A stretch of 64,000 nucleotides of DNA from Ureibacillus massiliensis 4400831 = CIP 108448 = CCUG 49529 (GTDB taxonomy: Bacteria; Bacillota; Bacilli; Bacillales_A; Planococcaceae): assembly GCF_000772965.1 (NCBI RefSeq), contig NZ_JPVQ01000018.1, forward strand, positions 1-64,000, read 5' to 3'. The position numbers and the translations under genes were made by a program. Under the pieces are notes generated by a model that was not told where the DNA came from, made no database searches, and worked only from the letters and a program-made list of their open reading frames with translations. This document shows, piece after piece, positions 1 to 8,243 of the stretch. Position 1 is the stretch's first letter. Each line of letters starts with the position of its first letter.

Positions 1-32
1 AACATTAACTGCACTTATATTGATTGTTCAAT

Positions 33-887
33 TTAGTGTTGACATTCCATTTCTTTTATACACTTTGGTAAATGATTAATTAGCACTTTTATAGTTTTTA
101 TATAATAAGCAGTTTTTTTTGAAAGTGTTTCTGACCTCGCCTCACTATTAGCTAATTTATGACGTGCATATTCCATATATATTTTAGCTGTTGTGGTTAA
201 ATTTAAGGGTATGGTGATCTTATCAACTTCAAACTTAAATTTGTTGACCGCATCAATTGTCGTAAATTCACCGGGGGTTTGAGGGAGAAATCTATCATTT
301 TCTTGTTTTTGTTTGTATTCAATTACTTCTGATTCTAAGACAATCCAATATCCCATTTTGTTAAAACCGTTTGTAACCTTTTTTGCAGATTTCATATGCT
401 TTTTTATCGTTTCTCTAGCACTTTGGAGACTTATATCCAGTAGTTCCATAACATCTTCAGGGAAAATATACCCTTTTGGTAATGGGATTCTTTCTTGTGA
501 ATAGATTTCTCTTATCCTATCTATTTCTGATCTATTGATGAAAAACTTACTCGTATTTGGTCCTTTAATATAATCATTAACAGTTCCATTTTTAATATAG
601 ATTCTTATTGTATCTTTACTACAACCTATTATTTGGGAAACTTCATCTATATTTGCGTACTTTTCATTTAATGTTAGCTTTTCTTCAAAGTACGCTTCTA
701 CTTCTGAAGCCAAAACTATATAAGAATCCCTAACATGTTTTTTATGGTTTTTTAATATATTTTTCCTAATTAATTCTCTTATCGATTCCGGATGAATATT
801 GTACTTTTGTATTTGATAAGCTAAAACTGAGCCACCATCGCAGTTGAAAAGTGAGCCACTTTTATATGAAAATAATCCTAACTTCAT
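33..887 (-). CDS. Triple helix-turn-helix (excisionase-like) protein, 5' end replaced by IS
   Basis: I do not recognise this 284-residue protein as a named family. It contains three successive units of one plan, at about residues 23-68, 79-128 and 142-192. Each has a helix-turn-helix core of the type S-x2-(T/S)-(I/A)-R-x2-I, followed by a strand ending in an SEV or SEI motif, as in MerR/excisionase winged helices. The C-terminal third is charged and helical. The first 20 or so codons lie in DNA that looks like the end of an IS21-family element, with two TGAGCCAC repeats at 828-835 and 852-859. The natural start has therefore probably been lost and the present ATG is supplied by the IS. It reads in the same direction as the two recombinase genes at 3446-5497 and was probably the third gene of that module. 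A DNA-binding or directionality role is inference. Confidence 0.55.
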   Translation of the reverse strand: MKLGLFSYKSGSLFNCDGGSVLAYQIQKYNIHPESIRELIRKNILKNHKKHVRDSYIVLASEVEAYFEEKLTLNEKYANIDEVSQIIGCSKDTIRIYIKNGTVNDYIKGPNTSKFFINRSEIDRIREIYSQERIPLPKGYIFPEDVMELLDISLQSARETIKKHMKSAKKVTNGFNKMGYWIVLESEVIEYKQKQENDRFLPQTPGEFTTIDAVNKFKFEVDKITIPLNLTTTAKIYMEYARHKLANSEARSETLSKKTAYYIKTIKVLINHLPKCIKEMECQH

Positions 888-1466
888 AGAGTTAGGAGCG
901 TATAGAGGTGATTTCTTTGGAGAAGAAACAAAAAGTTTTATTAGCCTTTCATCAAGAAAATAAGAGTCAACGTCAAATTGCGAAGGAGCTTGGGATTTCT
1001 CGGAATACTGTAAAAAAGTATATCGAAGAGGATCTTGAAAAAAGAAAGCAAGATATTCGAGAACTACCTATTACAGATAACTATGTAACGCCTCCGTCGT
1101 ATAAAAAGCGAAAAGGCAATAAACGTGCATTAACACCTACGGTGATGAAACGTATTCGAAAAATGTTAAAAGATAATGAATTTAAACGGCAACATCAGAT
1201 GCACAAGCAACAACTAAAAATGATTGATATTCATGAAAAGTTATTAGATGAAGGTTTTGAAATTAGTTATACCACTGTTAGAAATTTTGTAAATAGTGAG
1301 GAGAAACGTCAAAAAGAAGTGTTTATTCGTCAAAAGGCAACTGCTGGTCATGAGATTGTATTTGACTGGGGAGAAGTAAAATTAATCATTGATCAAACAT
1401 TACGTTCTCTTTCAATGGCGGTCTTTACCCTACCATATAGTAATGAAAGAATTGCATATTTATATG
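826..1466 (+). mobile_element. IS21-family element remnant B (left end plus istA 5' part)
   Basis: This is the left part of an IS21-like element. Two direct copies of TGAGCCAC, 24 bp apart (828-835 and 852-859), look like the multiple terminal repeats that IS21 transposases bind. They are followed by a ribosome binding site and the N-terminal part of an IstA transposase. The element is cut at about 1466, where it meets the oppositely oriented remnant A. The outer boundary at about 826 is an estimate and no target duplication could be assigned. Confidence 0.6.
917..1466 (+). pseudogene. istA: Truncated IstA transposase (IS21 family, copy B)
   Basis: This is the N-terminal half of an IS21 transposase. 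It shows an N-terminal helix-turn-helix (QRQIAKELGISRNTVKKYI), a basic linker and the start of the rve/DDE integrase core with the first catalytic aspartate in VFDWGEV. The coding sequence breaks after NERIAYLYG at the junction with remnant A, and an artificial tail runs to a stop at 1504. The second Asp and the Glu are missing, so it is inactive. The preferred start is the TTG at 917, five bases after GAGGTGA. A GTG at 908 is in frame but lies inside that ribosome binding site. Its sequence differs clearly from the IstA at 1833-3263, so the two came from different IS21 subgroups. Confidence 0.8.
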
Positions 1467-1846
1467 GGAACCTCAAACCCCATCTCACAGGCTCTTCGGC
1501 CTAAAGCGGAGGCTAAATGAGTTTTACCGGTTCCAGGTGCTCCGACTAAAATTATGTTCTCATGGCGATGTATAAAATCTAGGTTCATCAATTCCTCTTT
1601 CGTTAAATGTGAGGGGAGACAAATATCTTTATGCCATTCATAGTTTTCTAGTACTTTGTAATCTAAAAATCGTGCTTTTTTAATGTTTCTAGATGCTTTC
1701 GCCTGTTCACGGCCATCTCGTTCTTTTAGTAATAATTTATAGACAAATTCATCTGGTGTTGTAAATGGAATTTCCTCGAACCCCTCAGCGATATGAGCTA
1801 ATCTAAGTTGCTTACATAAATGTTCGATCGTTTCATTCATTTTCAC
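1467..1846 (-). pseudogene. istB: Truncated IstB ATPase (IS21 family, copy A)
   Basis: IstB is the AAA+ helper ATPase that works with IstA in IS21 transposition and target selection. This fragment of about 125 residues keeps the N-terminal IstB region and the Walker A loop GAPGTGKTHLA, then ends shortly after GRRACEMGFEV where the DNA switches to remnant B. Family members are about 250 residues long, so Walker B, the sensor motifs and the C-terminal half are gone. Its start overlaps the end of istA by 14 bases, the usual coupled arrangement. Not functional. Confidence 0.85.
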
Positions 1847-3263
1847 TCACCCCCGATGTTACTGGCTGTAGAGCATCATACTGTGACCACTCTACATCAT
1901 AAGGATGAGAAGAAAGCTTATCATTATTGGCTATTAACTCATAAAATTGGCTATCAATTTCCTTCATATCATGCTGAAGTAGTAGGGTAATAACTTCTTC
2001 GATTCTCCGTTTCCGTAAAGATAAGGATGGGACTAATAAATATTCCCTTATACGTACCGGTAGGTACTCTGTATATCTTGAATGGCCAACTACTCTCGGT
2101 TTAAGTAGCCAGTCTTTGAATATATCAATCCAAGGTATAAACCTACGCTTTTTCATATATGGTCTTGAATCACTTAAAATTACTTCACCATTATTTGTTA
2201 TGACCTTAAACTGATCCCAAAAAGTAACGCAATATAACTGCGAATAGTTCTTCGCCTTTGGCACATGAATGAGATGTTGATCCAATTTGAATTCGTTATA
2301 TTTATTAAATTTGATTGGCATTTGTTTAAAAACTGGATAATCATTTTCAGGTAACTTTAATAATTGCTTCTGTTCACTCTCCCATAAAATTTCTATCATT
2401 TCACCCTTGCGATAGTGCATGCGTTTACGGTCTTCTACTAATCTCTCAGATAACTGATTTTCTAAATCTTCAAAGTCCTTCATTACAGGAGGGACACTAA
2501 AGAAGTTGTATCGAATATAACCAACTTTCCGTTCCACATTTCCTTTTTCATGACCGCTTCGGGGATTACAAACTTGAACTTTAAAGCCATAATGATTTTG
2601 AAAAGCAATGAATTCATCAGTTAACTGTGCTTCTCCTTCGGAACCACGCACTTTTTTCACCGCAGGTGTTAGATTATCGATTCTAATACTAAGTGGTACG
2701 CCTTCAGCTTGTTTAAAAAGTTTCTTCAGCCCACTTAAAAAGCACTCTTGGTTTTCAGAAGGAAGGGGGATTCCTAATGCGACATTACTTGCTGGAAATG
2801 ACATTACTAGTGCATGTACATCTACTATTTCCCCTTCATGAACAGCTTCCATTATCCCAAAATCAACTTGAGCTTCTCCTTCAGGATGTGTTAATCGTTC
2901 AAATCCCTTGGAAATTTCATCATCTCTATTAGCTCTCCATTCCTCTATAAAGTTACAGACTGTTCGATAAGAACCTTTGAAGTCCATTTTTCCCAAGGCT
3001 TCATACATTTGCTTATTAGTTCTTCTTAATTTCTTCTTTACTTTTGAGTCCTCTTCAAGCCAATCACTTACGATTTCTCCCCATTTTTCGTCATACATCA
3101 TTCCTTTCTTTATTTGTGTTTTTACTTGAGGTAGTTGATCCTTATCACCATATTTTTTTGCTGTTCTCCAATTGATGGATAAAGTTTCCGCAATTGTAGA
3201 TATCGATAATCCTTTTTCATTTCTTAATGTTTTGATACAATTAATTTCAGACATTGCTAGCAT
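1833..3263 (-). CDS. istA: IS21-family transposase IstA (copy A)
   Basis: This transposase of 476 residues catalyses strand transfer of an IS21-family element as a DDE recombinase. It has an N-terminal helix-turn-helix (GLSISTIAETLSINWRTAKKY), then an rve core whose probable catalytic residues lie in AQVDFGIME, RIDNLTPAV and GNVERKVGYIR, and a C-terminal Mu-type beta-barrel region. Length and all three catalytic positions look intact. Its partner istB is truncated and the far end of the element is missing, so the copy should not move by itself. The start is preceded by GGAGG. Confidence 0.85.
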   Translation of the reverse strand: MLAMSEINCIKTLRNEKGLSISTIAETLSINWRTAKKYGDKDQLPQVKTQIKKGMMYDEKWGEIVSDWLEEDSKVKKKLRRTNKQMYEALGKMDFKGSYRTVCNFIEEWRANRDDEISKGFERLTHPEGEAQVDFGIMEAVHEGEIVDVHALVMSFPASNVALGIPLPSENQECFLSGLKKLFKQAEGVPLSIRIDNLTPAVKKVRGSEGEAQLTDEFIAFQNHYGFKVQVCNPRSGHEKGNVERKVGYIRYNFFSVPPVMKDFEDLENQLSERLVEDRKRMHYRKGEMIEILWESEQKQLLKLPENDYPVFKQMPIKFNKYNEFKLDQHLIHVPKAKNYSQLYCVTFWDQFKVITNNGEVILSDSRPYMKKRRFIPWIDIFKDWLLKPRVVGHSRYTEYLPVRIREYLLVPSLSLRKRRIEEVITLLLQHDMKEIDSQFYELIANNDKLSSHPYDVEWSQYDALQPVTSGVSENE

Positions 3264-3445
3264 CCTTTCATTCCTCCACTGCTAAAATTCGACACTTTAA
3301 CAGTAGAATGACTTGGGGTGGCTGGCAAGTCTATTTTTTTGCACTAAAAAAGTGCTAGACTCTGTACAAATTCTTTGCACAAGTCTGCACTTTTATTTTG
3401 CAATAAACAATATTGATTATTTGAGTCCATTCTTACACCCTTCTT

Positions 3446-4624
3446 CTACTTTTTCTTATATATTTCATCAATCTTTTTTTCTAGTTTTTCTTTAATTCTT
3501 TTTGTATTAGCTAGATATGGTTTTACTGATTCAAAGCTTTTATCCCCTCTTGGAAAACTAACATCATATAAATTATCAGCCTCTTCAGCTAATAAGTTTG
3601 AAAATATTCCCCTACCTATATGACTGGACCACAGTTCACTTTCAAGCACTAAAGCATTATTTCGATCCGCCATGTTGTCCGAATCTCTAAGACATTGCAG
3701 AAATATATCCTTAATTCTATTAAAGTGATAATAGTAATTGTTACCTGTCATAGCTAATCCTTTTTGATTAAGGAATAGTGGGGTTTCTCCACTTAATTTC
3801 ATATCATCTCTAAAATTATTCATATGTTTCTCATAAAATATAGTTGACCAGTTCTTAAAACCAAAGACTATTTGTCTTCTTTTAGTTTTTATATAACTAG
3901 ATCCTGAAGTATTAACAATATCCTTTCTCAAGTTTCGATCCTCAGACAGATCTACGATAAAACCGTATTCCCCTTTATCTCCTATTAACTGTAGGTCTCT
4001 TATTCTAAGATTACATAACTCTCCAGTTCGGAGGCCACCAAAGAATTGCAAATAAAGTCCAAACAAAATTTTGCTATCTGTTTGATATGCAATTTCTAAA
4101 AAGGTCAGTATATATTCTTCTGGTAATTTATGCATTCTCGGTTTAGAAGCTTTATAAAAGTATTGAACATTTTTAACTTCTAAACTATGATTTATGATCT
4201 TTTTTTTATTCAGAAATTCAAAAAACCTTTTTATATATTTCTCGTGTTTCTTAACTGTATTTTTAGAAGTCCTTTTATAAGATAACTCTGATAAAAAATT
4301 TATTGCATGTTCTGATTTTAATTCTGTCAGACTCTTAACCTTATTATCTTCGTCACTTATTAAAAAATTTAAGAACATAGCTAAGGTATCTGCGGGTGCT
4401 TTCATAGTATTAAACTGAGCATTTTTCCAATTATCTAATAAAAACTCTGTTGAAAGGGGATGAATTATGTCCACTTTTGTGTCTTCATTTTTAATTTTTA
4501 TACATGCATATTTTTTTTCTATTGGATTACCTGTTGAATTTTCAGCATATTGGGCCATTATTGCACGTACAACAAACCTTACATTAGTTTTCATATTAAC
4601 AATCTTACTCTGGATTTTGCCCAT
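3446..4624 (-). CDS. Tyrosine recombinase (second of a tandem pair)
   Basis: This 392-residue phage-integrase-family protein would cut and rejoin DNA through a covalent tyrosine intermediate. The C-terminal half has the box I arginine in GGLRTGEL (about R199), the box II H-x-x-R in SHIGR (about H335/R338) and a candidate nucleophile in KPYLANT (about Y370). The usual GH before the tyrosine reads GD here. The N-terminal half (about residues 60-160) looks like a core-binding SAM-like domain. It lies 33 bases downstream of another recombinase gene and is probably co-transcribed with it. IS21 remnant A begins just beyond its stop codon. Transposons such as Tn554 also use two adjacent tyrosine recombinases, but I cannot show homology to them. 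Confidence 0.75.
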   Translation of the reverse strand: MGKIQSKIVNMKTNVRFVVRAIMAQYAENSTGNPIEKKYACIKIKNEDTKVDIIHPLSTEFLLDNWKNAQFNTMKAPADTLAMFLNFLISDEDNKVKSLTELKSEHAINFLSELSYKRTSKNTVKKHEKYIKRFFEFLNKKKIINHSLEVKNVQYFYKASKPRMHKLPEEYILTFLEIAYQTDSKILFGLYLQFFGGLRTGELCNLRIRDLQLIGDKGEYGFIVDLSEDRNLRKDIVNTSGSSYIKTKRRQIVFGFKNWSTIFYEKHMNNFRDDMKLSGETPLFLNQKGLAMTGNNYYYHFNRIKDIFLQCLRDSDNMADRNNALVLESELWSSHIGRGIFSNLLAEEADNLYDVSFPRGDKSFESVKPYLANTKRIKEKLEKKIDEIYKKK

Positions 4625-4657
4625 TGTTCTCCCAACCTTTATAAATGTATCTGGTCT

Positions 4658-5497
4658 TTAAATATTCCTTCTCAGATTCACTTTTATATCAGACCTTATT
4701 TCTCCGACAAACTTTGTTGTTCTAGTTTCAGCCAATTCATTTAGTTCACTTTGGGCAATTTCAGTCATATATAAGATCCGCATCTGTCTAATCATAGCGG
4801 GTGAAACTGTATACATAATATTTGCCATCAAACTATACTTTCGAAATAATTTATTAATTGCATCTCTTGTCAGTGGACCCTTTTGCCCAAGTAATAGTTT
4901 GTTAGTTTCAGAAACCGGTCTAACTTCTAAATAGTCCTTTATAATATTTATTAGAACTTCGTTTATAGTAATTTTCGAAATGGGCATACCTTTTGGACTT
5001 TTTAAAATTTTGAATTCTATATAACCTTCTGAGGAACTAACAATTTCTATATCGTCGAGTTTAATATTAATTAGTTCAGAAACCCTACAACCAGTTCCGA
5101 ATAATAAGTGGAATATAAGAATATCCCTCTTATTTTGACCATCTATGATTACTTCTCGAATTTTTACTAAATCATTTAATTCCATTATTCTCTTAGTCCC
5201 CTTCCCTTGACTTATTCTGATAACTTCATTTGGTTTAATTATTTTTACAGATTCTCCAGTATGATATAAAAATTTGTTATATCGAATTACACTCTTAATC
5301 TTCCTTAAAACCGTGTTTTCACTGTATTTGGGGGTTAAAAATATTATGTATTCATTTAAAACTTCTTTTGTTATCTGGTTGTCTAGCTTTTTATTTTTTA
5401 ACCATTCATAAAACTGAACTATATCAAATAAATACCCTTCTGTCGTACTCTTTGATAAGCCTTGTCTTTTTAATTCACAAAGAAATTTTTCAATCAT
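4658..5497 (-). CDS. XerC/D-like tyrosine recombinase with degenerate active site
   Basis: A 279-residue protein with the size and layout of XerC/XerD-type integrases: an N-terminal core-binding domain (about 1-90) and a catalytic fold. Box I is clear in FGTGCRVSEL (R138). In box II the expected H-x-x-R-H appears as SPAMIRQMR, so only the arginine (about R237) is kept and both histidines are replaced. The end, RTTKFVGEI, lines up with the usual tyrosine segment but has no tyrosine there. It may be a non-catalytic partner of the 392-residue recombinase downstream. The start ATG at 5497 is the first good one. The upstream 290 bases contain no other gene. Confidence 0.7.
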   Translation of the reverse strand: MIEKFLCELKRQGLSKSTTEGYLFDIVQFYEWLKNKKLDNQITKEVLNEYIIFLTPKYSENTVLRKIKSVIRYNKFLYHTGESVKIIKPNEVIRISQGKGTKRIMELNDLVKIREVIIDGQNKRDILIFHLLFGTGCRVSELINIKLDDIEIVSSSEGYIEFKILKSPKGMPISKITINEVLINIIKDYLEVRPVSETNKLLLGQKGPLTRDAINKLFRKYSLMANIMYTVSPAMIRQMRILYMTEIAQSELNELAETRTTKFVGEIRSDIKVNLRRNI

Positions 5498-5666
5498 TTA
5501 TGAGAACCCACCCTATTATTCAACTTTTCCCAATATTACATAAATATACAAAATTTGTCTACATAATTTTCTCAATAATTAAAAAATACTAACTTCTGCT
5601 AGCCCATCTCTGTATGAATATAATTATATAAATGTATAATTATTTTATTGAACTGCTTTTTCAGAC

Positions 5667-5672
5667 TATAAT
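5667..5672 (+). promoter_or_regulatory. Candidate -10 box for topB
   Basis: A perfect TATAAT lies 119 bases upstream of the topB start. No good -35 is present at 17 bp. TTATTG at 5645-5650 (spacing 16) is the best match. It is the only clear promoter-like element between the divergent recombinase and topB genes. Confidence 0.35.
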
Positions 5673-5790
5673 AGTTATGAGGAACTATTTAAAGATTAGT
5701 AGAAATAGAAAAGATTTTATTCATTAAATTAATCTACAATCTCACTCTCACTTATGCCAAATTATTAAAACCAATGAGGAGGTATTAAAA

Positions 5791-7971
5791 ATGGGGCGAT
5801 TTTTAGTTATTGCAGAAAAACCAGATCAAGCAGCAAAGTTGGCTTCTCCTTTTTCTTTTACTAAAAAAGGAGGTTATTTTGAAGTTAAGCCAAATTCATA
5901 TTTTCCTGAGGGTGCACTTATCACATGGGCAATAGGACATCTATGTGAATTAAAAGCTCCTGAAGAATATAATCCAACCTGGAAAAAATGGACTTTAGAA
6001 ACATTACCAATTATTCCAAATAGATTCGAATATAAAGTTTCAAAATCAAAATATAAACAATTCAATGTAATTAAAGGTTTAGTGAAAAGACCAGATATCC
6101 AAGAAATCATAATCGGTGGAGATGCTGGTCGTGAAGGTGAGCTAATTGTTCGTACCATCTTAAAAGTATGCGGTGTAAACAAGCCAATGAAACGTTTGTG
6201 GATATCGTCCTTAACTGAAAACGCAGTGAAAAACGGATTCTCAAACTTACTGCCAGAAGAAAAAACGAGAGATATTTATTTCGAAGCATTAAGCCGTTCA
6301 TGTGCAGATTGGTTAATCGGAATCAATGCATCAAGACTATATACGGTTCTTCTCAAAAAAAACGGCGTAAAAGATGTTTTTTCAATAGGTAGAGTGCAAA
6401 CACCCACGCTTGCACTAATAGTTAAAAGAGAACATGAAATTAGGGATTTTAAGCCGGAAACTTTTTGGGAAGTTGAAGCAGAATTTAATTTCGATGGAAA
6501 GATTTTAAAAGCAAAATGGCACAATAATAATAATTCAAAAGTGCAAGAAGAAAGACAAGCAATAGCTATCGCTAATTTCTGTATAAATAAAAATGTAGTA
6601 ATTACAAGTATTAAAAAAGATACAAAGGAATACGTCCCACCCTTGTTATTCAATTTATCTACATTACAAGCAACAGCAAATAAGACATATAAGTTCTCAC
6701 CACAAAGTACGCTGGATATTTTGCAAAAACTCTATTTGAAAGGCCTAGTTTCTTACCCAAGATCTGATTCACAATTTTTAACCAATGAAGAAGCAAAAAC
6801 ACTACCAAATATATTAGAAAGTTTGGGCCAAATTGATAGGTATAAAAAACTGCTCCCTCCCCCAACAATTTCAATTATGAATAATAAAAGATACGTGAAT
6901 GAAAAAAAAGTAACAGATCACCATGCAATTATCATTACAGAGCAGTTGCCGAACTTTTCAAAACTTAGTTCGGAAGAAGAAAAAATTTATGACTTAGTAG
7001 TTAGACAAGTCATTGCAGCTCATTATAATAACGCTATTTTTTCTTACACAACAATTCATTCACTTGTAGACACACGTGCTGAATTCATTTCTAAGGGCAA
7101 AGTGATAATTGAAGAGGGGTGGCGTAAAGTCCTTTATCATTCTAAAGACAATACATCTGAAGATGAAGACGACCTGCTTCCTCTACTACATGAAAATGAG
7201 CAAGGGTTAGTATCTAAGTCAAATGTCAAAAGAAGCGAAACACAGCCACCAAATAGATATTCTGAAGGTAACTTAATTACCTTGATGAAAACAGCCGGAA
7301 AACACCTTGAGGATACAGAACTAGAAAAGGTTTTATCGAAAACTGAGGGATTAGGTACTGAAGCCACACGCGCCGGAATTATTGGTACACTTAAAGATCG
7401 AAATTATATTGAAGTTAAGAAAAATCAAGTCTTTGCAACGACTAAAGGCATGCTACTTATTGAAGCATTGGGTGAAAGCATTTTAACCTCCCCTTCAATG
7501 ACGGCCAAATGGGAGCAACGACTAGCTGAAATTGGTTTAGGACAAGCGTCTCCTAAAACATTTATAGAGCAAGTAAAAAAGCTGGCATATAAATTAACTA
7601 CAGATGCTAATGAACGCGAAAAGGAATGGGCATTCAATGAAAACGTAGTTGAAAAAATCAGCTCAAATAATCCATATAATAAGAAATATAAAAAAGAAAA
7701 AACTATTATCGGAAAATGTCTACTTTGCGGTGGTTCCATTTTAGATCATGGAACTTTTTACGGTTGTTCAAATTATAAATCCGCTAACTGTAAATTCTCG
7801 GTTTCTAAAAAAGTCCTCAGTAAAACCATTTCCCAAGCTAATATGAAAAAGCTATTAACTAACGGTGAAACAGACTTAATCAAAGGTTTTAAAAAAGGTG
7901 AAAAGATTTTTAATGCTCACCTAACTTGGGATATAAAAGCACAAAAGACTAACTTTAAATTTCCTCAGTAA
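5791..7971 (+). CDS. topB: DNA topoisomerase III
   Basis: This type IA topoisomerase of 726 residues relaxes and decatenates DNA by single-strand passage. The N-terminal Toprim domain shows AEKPDQA and the acidic motif GDAGREGE. The catalytic tyrosine is Y322 in LVSYPRSDS. A zinc-finger-like C-terminal segment has four cysteines in GKCLLCGG, YGCSN and ANCKF (about residues 645-672). A strong GAGGAGG lies 8 bases before the ATG. The gene stands alone, divergent from the recombinase pair and facing a truncated second topB. Topoisomerase III genes of this kind are common on conjugative plasmids and integrative elements, which fits this mobile-looking region, although a chromosomal housekeeping role is possible. 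Confidence 0.93.
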   Translation: MGRFLVIAEKPDQAAKLASPFSFTKKGGYFEVKPNSYFPEGALITWAIGHLCELKAPEEYNPTWKKWTLETLPIIPNRFEYKVSKSKYKQFNVIKGLVKRPDIQEIIIGGDAGREGELIVRTILKVCGVNKPMKRLWISSLTENAVKNGFSNLLPEEKTRDIYFEALSRSCADWLIGINASRLYTVLLKKNGVKDVFSIGRVQTPTLALIVKREHEIRDFKPETFWEVEAEFNFDGKILKAKWHNNNNSKVQEERQAIAIANFCINKNVVITSIKKDTKEYVPPLLFNLSTLQATANKTYKFSPQSTLDILQKLYLKGLVSYPRSDSQFLTNEEAKTLPNILESLGQIDRYKKLLPPPTISIMNNKRYVNEKKVTDHHAIIITEQLPNFSKLSSEEEKIYDLVVRQVIAAHYNNAIFSYTTIHSLVDTRAEFISKGKVIIEEGWRKVLYHSKDNTSEDEDDLLPLLHENEQGLVSKSNVKRSETQPPNRYSEGNLITLMKTAGKHLEDTELEKVLSKTEGLGTEATRAGIIGTLKDRNYIEVKKNQVFATTKGMLLIEALGESILTSPSMTAKWEQRLAEIGLGQASPKTFIEQVKKLAYKLTTDANEREKEWAFNENVVEKISSNNPYNKKYKKEKTIIGKCLLCGGSILDHGTFYGCSNYKSANCKFSVSKKVLSKTISQANMKKLLTNGETDLIKGFKKGEKIFNAHLTWDIKAQKTNFKFPQ

Positions 7972-8004
7972 TTTGTCATAAACACTTAAATTCTGGATAA
8001 AAAC

Positions 8005-8047
8005 AAACCTGGTATTTTGAACAAACTTTGATCAAAATACTAGGTTT
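8005..8047 (+). terminator. Terminator-like hairpin after topB
   Basis: An interrupted inverted repeat: AAACCT then GGTATTTTGA pairs with TCAAAATAC then TAGGTTT, with an 11-base loop, starting 33 bases after the topB stop codon and followed by TT. Confidence 0.6.
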
Positions 8048-8156
8048 TATCTGTATATCATCATTAATTTATATTATAAAAACTCGGAAAGGACTGTGAA
8101 TTGATTTGATGTTCTCAGCCAAAAAGAAATTATGTAAGCAATAGTAATTTTTTCAT

Positions 8157-8243
8157 TATGTCCAATTTAATATGTCCATAATATATGGACATATTAATAA
8201 CGGCTATATATCGACCTTTTTGATGATCAGCTTATTATGTCCA
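8157..8243. repeat. Cluster of four TATGTCCA repeats with a central palindrome
   Basis: TATGTCCA occurs at 8157-8164, 8171-8178 and 8236-8243, and its inverse TGGACATA at 8186-8193. The middle two form a 9-bp perfect inverted repeat (TATGTCCAT, 5 bases, ATGGACATA). The last copy lies within the final codons of the truncated topoisomerase gene. It could be an operator or a recombination site. The sequence alone does not decide. Confidence 0.5.

Larger units (their letters stand above)
1467..3400 (-). mobile_element. IS21-family element remnant A (istA complete, istB truncated)
   Basis: This is most of an IS21-like element on the minus strand: a right-hand end, a full istA, and an istB broken in the middle. 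Near the end the DNA carries spaced repeats of the type CAAGTCT-(N)-TTTTGCA at about 3325-3343 and 3380-3402, which look like transposase-binding terminal repeats. The outer end is therefore estimated near 3400, about 45 bp beyond the stop codon of the recombinase gene at 3446. The other end is missing and is replaced by remnant B. Confidence 0.6.

Noticed and set aside
1481-1504. Native C-terminus of the IstA fragment
   Set aside because: These codons are read antisense through the other IS fragment and are not transposase sequence.
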